Part shown: piece after piece, positions 51,614 through 59,384 of the stretch
How the letters are laid out: the number at the start of each line of letters is the position of its first letter
How positions within the stretch are numbered: the first letter of the stretch is position 1
Origin: Acidiferrimicrobium sp. IK
GTDB taxonomy: Bacteria; Actinomycetota; Acidimicrobiia; Acidimicrobiales; Palsa-688
DNA length: 64,000 nucleotides
NCBI RefSeq assembly: GCF_025499425.1
Contig: NZ_JAIMCB010000004.1
Span: forward strand, 124,001-188,000
Direction: 5' to 3'
The notes under the pieces: generated by a model
Told to the model about the DNA's origin: nothing
Databases searched by the model: none
The model's input: only the letters and a program-made list of their open reading frames with translations
Translations under genes and position numbers: made by a program

Positions 51614-53968
51614 ATGGCATCACTGACCACCTCCGCCTTCCCGCTGCTGCCGCTGGACGCCGGTGTCGTCCTGCCCGGGATGACCATCACCCTGGCCCTC
51701 GAGACCCCCGAAGCGCGAGCCGCGGTCGACGCAGCCGCCGGGGCGGGTGACCAGCTGCTGTTGGTGCCCCGCCTGGGCCGGGGCGAAGGACCCGACGCGA
51801 CCGGCGGCCACTACGCCCGCATCGGTACCGTCGCCAGCATTGCCCGTAGGGGGGCGCTGCCGGGGGGTACCCCCGCCGTTGTGGTCACCGGCGGCTACCG
51901 GGCGACGGTCGGCGCCGCCACCGCAGCGGCCGGCCCTGCCCTGTGGGTCAACGTCGAGCGGGTCGAGGAGCCCGAGGCGTCAGAGGACACCCGGGCCGCG
52001 GCCCGGGAGCTGCGCGCCGTCCTCGAGGCCATCGCCGAGCATCGCGGCGTGCGGCTCACCGACGTTTTGCGAGGCGCCAGCGAGCCCGGCGCGCTGGCCG
52101 ACCTGGCCGGTTACTGGCCAGAGCTGTCGGTGGAGCGAAAGGTCGAGCTGCTCGAGTCCACCGACCCCGCGGCGCGGGTGACCCTGGTGCTCGGATGGGC
52201 CCGCGAGGCCCTGGCGGAGCTGGAGCTGAAAGACCGGATCCGCACCGACGTCGCCGAGGGCATGGAGCGCACGCAACGCGAGTACCTGCTGCGCCAGCAG
52301 CTGGCGGCAATCCGCAAGGAGCTCGGCCAGGACGGCGACGAGGAGGGCGGCGACGACTACCGCAGCCGATTGGAGGCCCTGTCGGTCAGCGACGCGGTAC
52401 GCAGCGCCATCAGCAGGGAGATCGACAAGCTGGAGCGCACCGGCGAGCAGAGCCCGGAGCAGGGATGGATCCGCACCTGGCTCGACACGATCCTCGACCT
52501 GCCGTGGGGGAAGCGTTCCGACGACCTCCTCGACGTTGCCGGCGCCCGGGCCGTCCTCGACGCCGACCACACCGGCCTGGACGAGGTGAAGGAGCGCATC
52601 GTCGAACATCTGGCCGTCCGCAAGCTCCGCGCCGAGCGGGGTCTCGACGACGACGGGGCCGCGTCAGTAGGGGGGCGGCGAGCCGGCGGGATGATCCTGG
52701 CCCTCGTCGGTCCCCCCGGCGTGGGCAAGACCTCGCTAGGGGAGTCGGTCGCTCGATCGATGAACCGCTCCTTCGTGCGGGTCGCCTTGGGCGGCGTCCG
52801 CGACGAAGCGGAGATCCGCGGTCACCGCCGTACCTATGTCGGGGCGTTGCCCGGGCGCATCGTTCGCGCCATCAAGGAGGCCGGGACCATGAACCCCGTC
52901 ATCCTGCTCGACGAAGTCGACAAGCTCGGCAGCGACTATCGAGGCGACCCGTCGGCGGCGTTGTTGGAAGTGCTCGACCCGGCTCAGAACCACACTTTCC
53001 GGGACCACTACCTCGATGTCGACCTGGACCTTTCGGACGTGCTGTTCCTCGCTACCGCGAACGTGGTGTACCAGATCCCGTTGCCGCTGCTGGACCGGAT
53101 GGAAGTGGTGCGCCTCGACGGCTACACCGAGGACGAGAAGGTGGCGATCGGCCGGGACCACCTGCTCGGCCGCCAGCTCGCGGCCGCCGGCCTGCTCGAC
53201 GGCGAGGTGGTGGTGACCGACGCGGCGCTGCGCCTGGTGGTGTCGGGCTACACCAGGGAGGCCGGCGTGCGCTCCCTGGAGCGCCAACTCGGCCGGTTGC
53301 TCCGGAAGGCCGCGGCCCGCATCGTCTCGGAGCCGGACGCGGCCCCGCTCCGCATCGATGAAGCCGACGTGGGCGCGTGGCTGGGCCGGCGTCGGTTCGT
53401 GCCCGAAGCAGCAGAACGCACCTCGGTCCCTGGCGTGGCGACAGGCCTCGCCGTTACTGGGATCGGCGGGGACGTGCTCTTCGTCGAGGCCAGCGCTTCG
53501 AGCGGAGACGCGGGTCTGACCGTCACCGGGCAGCTCGGTGACGTGATGCAAGAGTCGGCGCAGATCGCCTTGTCCTACGTGCGTTCTCACGCCGGGGATG
53601 TCGGTGTCGGCGACGGCGCCTTCGAGAAGCGGCGCCTGCATCTGCACGTGCCGGCTGGCGCGGTGCCGAAAGACGGCCCCTCCGCCGGTGTGACGATGAC
53701 CACCGCATTGGTCAGCCTGCTGTCGGGCCGGCCGGTGCGATCGGAAGTAGGCATGACCGGCGAGATCACGCTGCAGGGCAAGGTGCTTCCCATCGGCGGG
53801 GTCAAGCAGAAGGTCCTCGCGGCCCACCAAGCTGGCCTGACCGAGGTCATCCTGCCGGCCCGCAACGAGCCCGATCTGGAGGACGTCCCCGAGGCCGTCC
53901 GGGCGGTCATGACGTTCCATCTGGCCTCCGACATCGGCCAGGTGCTGGAGCACGCACTGGTTGCATGA
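51614..53968 (+). CDS. lon: ATP-dependent protease Lon (LonA type)
   Basis: A protein of 784 residues. AAGGAG lies 7 nt before ATG 51614; the frame stays open upstream but is there antisense to the glycosidase. The N-terminal substrate domain covers about residues 1-200, then a coiled segment (MERTQREYLLRQQLAAIRKEL). The AAA+ module has Walker A GPPGVGKTS and Walker B ILLDEVDKLG, plus GGVRDEAEIRGHRRTYVGA. The protease domain carries the Ser-Lys dyad: Ser in PKDGPSAGVTM and Lys in GGVKQKVLAAH. It degrades misfolded and regulatory proteins in the cytoplasm. A strong terminator follows, so it is monocistronic. Confidence 0.95.
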   Translation: MASLTTSAFPLLPLDAGVVLPGMTITLALETPEARAAVDAAAGAGDQLLLVPRLGRGEGPDATGGHYARIGTVASIARRGALPGGTPAVVVTGGYRATVGAATAAAGPALWVNVERVEEPEASEDTRAAARELRAVLEAIAEHRGVRLTDVLRGASEPGALADLAGYWPELSVERKVELLESTDPAARVTLVLGWAREALAELELKDRIRTDVAEGMERTQREYLLRQQLAAIRKELGQDGDEEGGDDYRSRLEALSVSDAVRSAISREIDKLERTGEQSPEQGWIRTWLDTILDLPWGKRSDDLLDVAGARAVLDADHTGLDEVKERIVEHLAVRKLRAERGLDDDGAASVGGRRAGGMILALVGPPGVGKTSLGESVARSMNRSFVRVALGGVRDEAEIRGHRRTYVGALPGRIVRAIKEAGTMNPVILLDEVDKLGSDYRGDPSAALLEVLDPAQNHTFRDHYLDVDLDLSDVLFLATANVVYQIPLPLLDRMEVVRLDGYTEDEKVAIGRDHLLGRQLAAAGLLDGEVVVTDAALRLVVSGYTREAGVRSLERQLGRLLRKAAARIVSEPDAAPLRIDEADVGAWLGRRRFVPEAAERTSVPGVATGLAVTGIGGDVLFVEASASSGDAGLTVTGQLGDVMQESAQIALSYVRSHAGDVGVGDGAFEKRRLHLHVPAGAVPKDGPSAGVTMTTALVSLLSGRPVRSEVGMTGEITLQGKVLPIGGVKQKVLAAHQAGLTEVILPARNEPDLEDVPEAVRAVMTFHLASDIGQVLEHALVA

Positions 53969-53972
53969 CGTT

Positions 53973-54010
53973 TTTGCACCTGACGGCCGCGGAAGGCCGT
54001 CAGGTGCAAA
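53973..54010 (+). terminator. Strong terminator hairpin after lon
   Basis: A perfect 16-bp stem (53973-53988 with 53995-54010) with loop GCGGAA, starting 5 bp after the lon stop. The arm begins TTTGCACCTGACGGCC, preceded by T residues. Confidence 0.8.
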
Positions 54011-54076
54011 GCCCTGTGTTTGCAAGGCATTTTTCGTTCAGACGCCGCGAAACCCCTTGGGTTGCAAGGGAAGTGC

Positions 54077-54106
54077 TTGACCTGGGCCGCGAAAACCTCT
54101 TTCATT
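54077..54106 (+). promoter_or_regulatory. Candidate promoter for the HU gene
   Basis: TTGACC (54077-54082), an 18-bp spacer and TTCATT (54101-54106), about 37 bp before GTG 54143. TTGCAA occurs near 54018, 54062 and 54110 in this AT-richer stretch and may be a recurring site. Confidence 0.4.
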
Positions 54107-54142
54107 GCTTGCAACTTCCCCAACCACACCCAGGAGGTGGCG

Positions 54143-54565
54143 GTGAACCGCACAGAGCTGATCGAAAGCGTCGTAGCGACGACTGGACTCGAGAAGAAGC
54201 AAGCCGAGGCTGCAGTCGCAGCGTTCGTGGACTCGGTGATCGCTGAGACCAAGGCCGGCAACAAGGTGTCGATCTTCGGTTTCGGCATCTTCACGCCGAA
54301 GAGCCGGGCCGCGCGCACCGGACGCAACCCGCAGACCGGCGCGCCGGTGAAGATCGCCGCGTCCAAGTCCGTGGGCTTCCAGCCGGCGGCCGCGTACAAG
54401 ACGACGCTGAACACGCGAGGCGGGGCCAAGAAGGCCGCAGCCAAGAAGGCCGCTCCGGCCGTCAAGGCCGTAGCCACCAAGAAGGCCACTCCGGCCAAGA
54501 AGACTGCAGCGCCCGCAAAGAAGGCTCCGGCGAAGGCAGCGACCAAGACCACCAAGAAGCGCTAG
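54143..54565 (+). CDS. hupB: HU-type nucleoid protein with lysine/alanine-rich C-terminal tail (HupB-like)
   Basis: A protein of 140 residues from GTG 54143 with the ribosome binding site AGGAGGTGG. Residues 1-90 are a standard HU fold: NRTELIESVVATTG, AVAAFVDSVIAETKAG, VSIFGFGIFTPKSRAARTGRNPQTG and IAASKSVGFQPA. Residues 91-140 are an AKKA/PAKK-rich tail like that of mycobacterial HupB and histone H1. HU bends and compacts DNA; the tail adds non-specific binding and can be acetylated in mycobacteria. The gene is followed 4 nt later by a second basic protein. Confidence 0.93.
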   Translation: MNRTELIESVVATTGLEKKQAEAAVAAFVDSVIAETKAGNKVSIFGFGIFTPKSRAARTGRNPQTGAPVKIAASKSVGFQPAAAYKTTLNTRGGAKKAAAKKAAPAVKAVATKKATPAKKTAAPAKKAPAKAATKTTKKR

Positions 54566-54569
54566 CTCG

Positions 54570-55781
54570 GTGCCCCCCGCCAAGAAGCAATCGACCGGCG
54601 GAGCGTTGAAAAAGAGCGCCGCCGCAGCCGTGAAGACCGCCGCCCGCCGGGCCACCAAGGTGGTCGCGGAGGCCGCCGAAGAGATGGCATCGGTCACCGA
54701 GGAATTGGCGTCGGCTGTCGAGTCGTCGGCCCGCACTGCGTCTCGGCGCGCCGGATCGGTGAGGCGCGATGCCGCCAAGACCGCCACCAGCGCCGCTCGT
54801 TCGCGGGCCGGGGCTAGGGGGGCGGCAATCCGCGCCGGTGCCACTGGCGCTCCGAGCGCAACCAGGTCGGCGAGAGCGGCGGCCAAGAAGGCCGCCGCTC
54901 CAGCCAAGCGAACCGCGGCAGCGGCGAAGTCCACCGGGGCCCGGACGGCTGGTTCGGTGAGGAAGACCGCGACCACGGCAGCGAAGGTCACTGCGTCCTC
55001 GACCCGAGCAGCCAAGGCCACGGCGTCCAAGGCGGCGTCCAAACCGCCGGCGTCCAAGGCTGGGCTGTCGAAGGCGCCGGCTAAGAGGGCCACGGCGTCT
55101 AAGGCCGCGGCGTCTAAGGCTGCGGTGTCGAAGGCGCCGGCTAAGAGGGCCGCGGCGTCTAAGGCCGCGGCGTCTAAGGCCGCGGCGTCTAAGGCCGCGG
55201 CGTCTAAGGCCGCGGCGTCTAAGGCCGCGGCGTCTAAGGCTGCGGTGTCGAAGGCGCCGGCTAAGAGGGCCACGGCGTCTAAGGCTGCGGCGTCTAAGGC
55301 CGCGGCGTCTAAGGCTGCGGTGTCGAAGGCGCCGGCTAAGAGGGCCGCGGCGTCTAAGGCTGCGGTGTCCAAGGCTGCGGTGTCGAAGGCGCCGGCTAAG
55401 AGGGCCACCGCGGCCAAGGCTGCGGCTTCTAAGGTCACCGCGTCCAGGGTCACCGCTTCGAGGGCCACCCCGTCCTCGGCTAGGGCGTCGAAGCTCGCGG
55501 CGAAGAAGACCACCGCGTCGAAGGCTCCGGCTAAGAGGGCCACGGCATCGACCACGGTGACCAAACGGACGGCGGCGGCAGCCAAGGCTCCGGCTCGACG
55601 TACCGGCCCGGCCAAGGCCGCCACGACCGCCGGGAAGGCCACTACAGCCAAGACGGCCGCCCCGGCAGCGAAGGCCGCCAAGGTCTCGAAGGCCGGCAAG
55701 GCGGGAGCGTCGAAGGCGTCGGCTAGGACGGCGTCGGCCGCGAAGAAGTCGGCGCCAACGCGCACCACCCGCTCGCGTTGA
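54570..55781 (+). CDS. Histone H1-like Ala/Lys/Ser-rich repeat protein
   Basis: A protein of 403 residues from GTG 54570, 4 nt after the HU stop and with no clear ribosome binding site, so translation is probably coupled. Almost the whole chain is Ala, Lys, Ser, Thr and Arg with no hydrophobic core. Only residues 30-55 (ATKVVAEAAEEMASVTEELA) could form a helix. Residues about 165-280 are built from ASKAA and SKAPAKRA units. Composition matches H1, Hc1 and AlgP-type DNA-binding tails. It probably binds and condenses DNA together with HU. Confidence 0.82.
   Translation: MPPAKKQSTGGALKKSAAAAVKTAARRATKVVAEAAEEMASVTEELASAVESSARTASRRAGSVRRDAAKTATSAARSRAGARGAAIRAGATGAPSATRSARAAAKKAAAPAKRTAAAAKSTGARTAGSVRKTATTAAKVTASSTRAAKATASKAASKPPASKAGLSKAPAKRATASKAAASKAAVSKAPAKRAAASKAAASKAAASKAAASKAAASKAAASKAAVSKAPAKRATASKAAASKAAASKAAVSKAPAKRAAASKAAVSKAAVSKAPAKRATAAKAAASKVTASRVTASRATPSSARASKLAAKKTTASKAPAKRATASTTVTKRTAAAAKAPARRTGPAKAATTAGKATTAKTAAPAAKAAKVSKAGKAGASKASARTASAAKKSAPTRTTRSR
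55065..55440 (+). repeat. 15-bp tandem repeats in the H1-like gene
   Basis: Units of the type GCGGCGTCTAAGGCC (ASKAA) alternate with a GTGTCGAAGGCGCCGGCTAA block that encodes SKAPAKRA. The block recurs five times here and once more near 55525. Several units are identical at DNA level. All lengths keep frame, so copy number may vary between strains. Confidence 0.85.
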
Positions 55782-55842
55782 GTCCCGCGGGTGCCGGCCC
55801 AGTGGCCGGCACCCGCCGAGGCACCTAGCTGGGTCTAGCGGG

Positions 55843-56451
55843 CTACCTGCACACCACGGTCAGGTCCGCAGGCAGGTCGACGTCCCAGGCCAGCGCGGCG
55901 TTTTGGATGACTCGCCAGGGATGACCGCTGGCTGCCGCCTCTGCGCAATGACGGGCGAAGCTCCCCGGCCCGTAGGAGAAGGCGAACGTCGCGTCGGTCG
56001 GAACGACAATCACGTTGGTCCCCTCGCCCCGGCGATCGGGGACCAACGTGATGCCGTCGGCGTCGGCCAGGCCGGCCAGGTCCTCAGCGAGGGGGAGGTC
56101 GCTGGCGGCGACGATCACCGAGCGGACCCCGGTGCCAGCCAGGTAGCGGACGCCGTCTTGGACGGCCCGGTTGAGGCCTCGTCCCGGCGCCCACACGACC
56201 AGCGCCCCGAGGCCCCGGGCCCAGTCCGCGACCAGACGGTCATCGCAGACCACCGCCACGGGAAGCCCCCGCGCCGAGCGAACCACCCCCTCGGCCATCT
56301 CCTGCGCCAAGCGGGCCCGTCGTTGCGGGCTGAGCGCGGGGGCCAGGCGGACCTTTGCCTCGGCGAAGGACTTCACCGGGATGAGCACCGCGGCCGGACC
56401 CAGCCAGCCCGCGCCCCGACTGTCCTCGGGCTGCGGCGAGGAGGAGGCCAC
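55843..56451 (-). CDS. cofC: CofC/FbiD guanylyltransferase (coenzyme F420 synthesis)
   Basis: A protein of 202 residues from GTG 56451 with TAGGAT 6 nt upstream. The nucleotidyltransferase fold shows VLIPVKSFAEAKVRLAPALSPQRRARLAQ, VAASDLPLAEDLAGL with the metal Asp, LVPDRRGEGTNVIVV and FAFSYGPGSFARHCAEA. CofC activates 2-phospho-L-lactate, or in mycobacteria (FbiD) phosphoenolpyruvate, with GTP for attachment to Fo. CofD/CofE/FbiC genes are not in the window. The adjacent RibD_C-type gene could reflect shared flavin/deazaflavin precursors, but this is inference. Confidence 0.88.
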   Translation of the reverse strand: MASSSPQPEDSRGAGWLGPAAVLIPVKSFAEAKVRLAPALSPQRRARLAQEMAEGVVRSARGLPVAVVCDDRLVADWARGLGALVVWAPGRGLNRAVQDGVRYLAGTGVRSVIVAASDLPLAEDLAGLADADGITLVPDRRGEGTNVIVVPTDATFAFSYGPGSFARHCAEAAASGHPWRVIQNAALAWDVDLPADLTVVCR

Positions 56452-56457
56452 GGCCGC

Positions 56458-56463
56458 ATCCTA
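56458..56463 (-). promoter_or_regulatory. Leaderless -10 element for cofC
   Basis: TAGGAT on the minus strand, 6 nt before GTG 56451. Confidence 0.4.
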
Positions 56464-56520
56464 CGGCCGCGACGGTCCCGTTGCGGTGCGTTTGCGGCCG
56501 GGCGGGTACGGTGCCACGCC

Positions 56521-58554
56521 GTGCGAGCCCCCAGGGTCCAGTCACCCTCCGCCGTCCCCACCAGCCCCGGTCCCGGTTGGCCCGAGGGTTGGAGCGGACC
56601 GTGGTGGGTCGAGCACCGCCCTGCCGAGGTGGCGTCGGGCAACAACAGCGCCGTGACGTGGACCTTGGCCGGCGACCTGTCCGGCTCGGAGCGCATTGCC
56701 GTGGATCCCGGTGGCTACCTCTGGGTGCCGGGGCGGTCATGGGGCGTCGACTGGTGGATCGGCGCTGACGACCGCTGGCACATCCCGACGCGGGAGGCCG
56801 CGGTGCGCCAGTCGCTGGTCGCCGCCGCGCCGGTCGTGCAGACGACGGTGCGGGTACCGGGCGGGGACGTCCACCAGCGGGTGCTGGTCGTGCCTGGCCC
56901 CGACGGGTCCGAGGCGTTGGTGGAGGTGCACAACGACAGCGCGGCGCCGGTGGCGGTGGCGGTCGCGGTTCGGCCCGTCACCCTGCTGGCCGCGGGATGG
57001 GCGCAGCGAGTCGAGCTTTCCGGGGCGGCGGTCGTGGTCGACGGAGAAGCGGTGCTCCAGCTGCCTGAGGCACCCAGGCGGGCGCTGCTCTCCACTGGGA
57101 GCGACCCTGACCCGATGACGACGGTGGTATCGGGTGACGCCCCGCTGGCGGCAGACGGCGTCGCGGTCTGCCCCGCAGGCCGGGCCTCCGCGGTGGCGAT
57201 CGTGCCCCTGGCTCACCGAGCCCGATGGACCTACCGGGTGGCGCTCGCCGCGCCCGCCGCGCTCGCCGCGCCCGCCGGGGGTCCCGGCCGTCGCCGGCTG
57301 GTGTCGTTCTCGAGGGGCGTTCCGACCGGCCAATCCGGGGTCGCGCCGGCCGGCGGGGAGCCCGGCGGGCAGGAGCCGCGGCCGCGTCCGGTGGACGTGG
57401 ATGCCGCGACCCGCGGGTGGCGTGCTCAAGTGGAGCGCCAGGTCCGCCTCGAGCTGCCTGCCGACCGGGTCACCGCAGTGCTCGACGCTCTGCGGGCCCA
57501 TCTCTTGCTGGCGGCCGGGTCGACGTTGGAGCCCGTCGCTGCGTCCGAGGTCGCCGTTGCTGGCGCGACCGCAGGCTTCGGCGCGACCGCAGCAGGCGCC
57601 CTCGTCGAGGCGGCGGTCGAGTCGGGGAGGGCCCGTCGGGGCCGTCCCGCCGTCTCGGCCGCCGGCGCGGCGCTTTGGGCCGCGGGTCGCCTAGTGGCGC
57701 TCGGCGCCACGGCGCCGCCGGTGCCCGCAGTAGCCGAACTGGCCGAGGGGTTGGCGCAGCTAGCAGGGGGGGTGCCGGCCTCGTCGCTCGACGCCGGCTG
57801 GGCCGCGGCCGGCTTGGCCGGCGCGTCCGCGCTCCTCCGGGGAGCTGGGGAGGCGCGGGCCGCCGCAAGGACCGAAAGATGGGCGGCCGACGCGCTGTTC
57901 CGCCTCGGTGACGACCCCACCGACAGCCGCATGTTGAGCGCCGCGCTGGGCTTAGGGCCCGCCGTCGCGGCGCCTCCAAGCCCGCTGTTGGCCCCCGTCC
58001 CGGACGCGGCGCGGCCGCCCACCGCGTCGCCGGCCCAGGTGGCCGATCCGGCCCGGACGCTCCTGTGGGCGGGCGCGGACGGACGGGCCGGGCGCCGGGA
58101 GTGGTACGAGCGGGTGGCTGCGGTGGTGAGGGCGGGCTCGCCGACTGCCACCTGGCCCGAGCTGGTCGACACCGCGCAGCCCGGTGGTTACGGGACCGTC
58201 GGCCACTCCCCGGTGGTGACGGCCCGCCTGTGGTCGGTCGTTCGCGACTCGCTGGTCCGCGAGACGGCGCCCACCGCGGGGGCGCCCGCAAAGCTGGCGC
58301 TGCTCCCGGGCTGGCCCGCCGCTTGGCTCGGTCAGCCGCTGGAGGTCCACGGCATGCCGAGCGCAGCGGGCGTCGTCTCGTACGCGCTGCGCTGGCACGG
58401 CGAACGGCCGGCGCTGCTGTGGTCCGTCGACGGCGCCCCCGCCGACCTGATCGTGACCGCGCCGGGCCTGGACCCCGGGTGGTCAGCCTCGGGGAGCGGG
58501 GGAGACGCGCTGTTCAGCGCGCCGCCGGCGCCGGAAGGAGCGCAGTTCTCGTAG
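56521..58554 (+). CDS. Large protein of unknown function, weakly glycosidase-like
   Basis: A protein of 677 residues from GTG 56521; TACGGT lies 8 nt upstream. The first 240 residues look beta-rich: GPWWVEHRPAEVASGNNSAVTWTLAGD, VDPGGYLWVPGRSWGVDWWIG and QTTVRVPGGDVHQRVLVVP. A Pro/Gly/Arg-rich linker follows near 265-300. The C-terminal half is Ala-rich and helical (VTAVLDALRAHLLLAAG, GTVGHSPVVTARLWSVVRDSL), compatible with an alpha/alpha toroid. This layout recalls glycoside hydrolases of the GH15/GH63 type, but I find no clear catalytic acid. No signal peptide. Function unknown. Confidence 0.7.
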   Translation: MRAPRVQSPSAVPTSPGPGWPEGWSGPWWVEHRPAEVASGNNSAVTWTLAGDLSGSERIAVDPGGYLWVPGRSWGVDWWIGADDRWHIPTREAAVRQSLVAAAPVVQTTVRVPGGDVHQRVLVVPGPDGSEALVEVHNDSAAPVAVAVAVRPVTLLAAGWAQRVELSGAAVVVDGEAVLQLPEAPRRALLSTGSDPDPMTTVVSGDAPLAADGVAVCPAGRASAVAIVPLAHRARWTYRVALAAPAALAAPAGGPGRRRLVSFSRGVPTGQSGVAPAGGEPGGQEPRPRPVDVDAATRGWRAQVERQVRLELPADRVTAVLDALRAHLLLAAGSTLEPVAASEVAVAGATAGFGATAAGALVEAAVESGRARRGRPAVSAAGAALWAAGRLVALGATAPPVPAVAELAEGLAQLAGGVPASSLDAGWAAAGLAGASALLRGAGEARAAARTERWAADALFRLGDDPTDSRMLSAALGLGPAVAAPPSPLLAPVPDAARPPTASPAQVADPARTLLWAGADGRAGRREWYERVAAVVRAGSPTATWPELVDTAQPGGYGTVGHSPVVTARLWSVVRDSLVRETAPTAGAPAKLALLPGWPAAWLGQPLEVHGMPSAAGVVSYALRWHGERPALLWSVDGAPADLIVTAPGLDPGWSASGSGGDALFSAPPAPEGAQFS

Positions 58555-58564
58555 CGTGCCGGCC

Positions 58565-58609
58565 GTGAACTTGGCCCTGACCGCCGACTGCGCCGGGTGC
58601 AGCCGTTGA
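58565..58609 (+). CDS. Possible 14-residue leaderless leader ORF
   Basis: GTG 58565 lies 7 nt after TAGCGT (58552-58557) and encodes VNLALTADCAGCSR. Its TGA overlaps TTG 58606 of the following reductase frame as TTGA. It may be the ribosome entry point for that gene, or a chance frame. Confidence 0.3.
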   Translation: MNLALTADCAGCSR

Positions 58610-59373
58610 TCCGTCCGCTCGGCGTGGAGCCGGCACCCCTCGGCGGACTGGACCGTTTCGACCTCGACGCTGCGTACAGCTGGCCCGACGGCGTGTGGGT
58701 CCGGGCCAACTTCGCGATCAGCTCCGACGGCGCGATCGAGGTCGAGGGCCGCAGCGGCACCCTCGGCGGCCCCGACGACCGGAAGGTCTTCGCCTGCCTG
58801 CGGGCCGGCGCCGACGTGGTGCTGGTCGGCTCGGGGACGGTGCGGGCCGAGGACTACGGCGTCGTCCGGGTCGACGCGACAGGAGCGGCGGGTCGGGCCG
58901 AGCGGGGTCAGGGTCCGGCGGTCCCGGTGGCGGTGGTTACCACCCGCGCCGAGCTGGCACCCGACGCCAAGCTGTTCCGCCAGTCCCGCGAGGCCGGGGT
59001 CCCGGTGCTGGTGCTCACGTCGTCGGGCGCGCCGGACGCGGCCCGGGCCGCCCTCGCCGAGGTGGCGGAGGTCGTGGTCTGCGGCGAGGACGCCATCGAC
59101 GACCGGGCGGTGCTCGGCGAGCTGGCCCGGCGGGGATTGCACCGGATCTTGTTCGAAGGCGGCCCGACCCTCATGGGCCGCCTGCTCCGACAGGGTCTCC
59201 TCGACGAGCTGTGCTTGACCATTTCGCCGGTGCTGGTCGGGCCGCGACGCAGCGGGCTGCTCGGCACCGACCCCCTCGACTCGGTGGTGAGGCTCCAGCG
59301 GACCCACCTGCTCGGCTCTGACGACGGGACCCTCTTCGGGCGCTACGTCGTCGGAGCTCCCCAGGCCCAGTAG
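58597..59373 (+). CDS. RibD C-terminal-type reductase (pyrimidine reductase family)
   Basis: A protein of 258 residues from GTG 58597; TTG 58606 is an alternative start. It has the NADPH-dependent RibD_C fold without the deaminase half: WVRANFAISSDGAIEVEGRSGTLGGPDDRKVFACLRAGADVVLVGSGTV pattern in the N-terminal half, then ILFEGGPTLMGRLLRQGLLDELCLTISPVLVG. It would reduce the ribosyl group of a pyrimidine in flavin synthesis or act on a related substrate. It is followed 11 bp later by selD with GAAAGGCGG as ribosome binding site, so they share a transcript. Confidence 0.85.
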   Translation: MQPLIRPLGVEPAPLGGLDRFDLDAAYSWPDGVWVRANFAISSDGAIEVEGRSGTLGGPDDRKVFACLRAGADVVLVGSGTVRAEDYGVVRVDATGAAGRAERGQGPAVPVAVVTTRAELAPDAKLFRQSREAGVPVLVLTSSGAPDAARAALAEVAEVVVCGEDAIDDRAVLGELARRGLHRILFEGGPTLMGRLLRQGLLDELCLTISPVLVGPRRSGLLGTDPLDSVVRLQRTHLLGSDDGTLFGRYVVGAPQAQ

Positions 59374-59384
59374 GAAAGGCGGCA

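Noticed and set aside
55065..55440. Possible CRISPR array
   Set aside because: Units are 15 bp with no unique spacers and encode a continuous ASKAA protein repeat.
54038..55768. Long minus-strand frame opposite HU and the H1-like gene
   Set aside because: It is the mirror of the Ala/Lys repeats, giving an artificial Ala/Leu/Val-rich frame.
58565..58609. In-frame TGA read as selenocysteine near selD
   Set aside because: The TGA ends a tiny frame with no protein homology after it in the same frame, and no SECIS-like hairpin follows.
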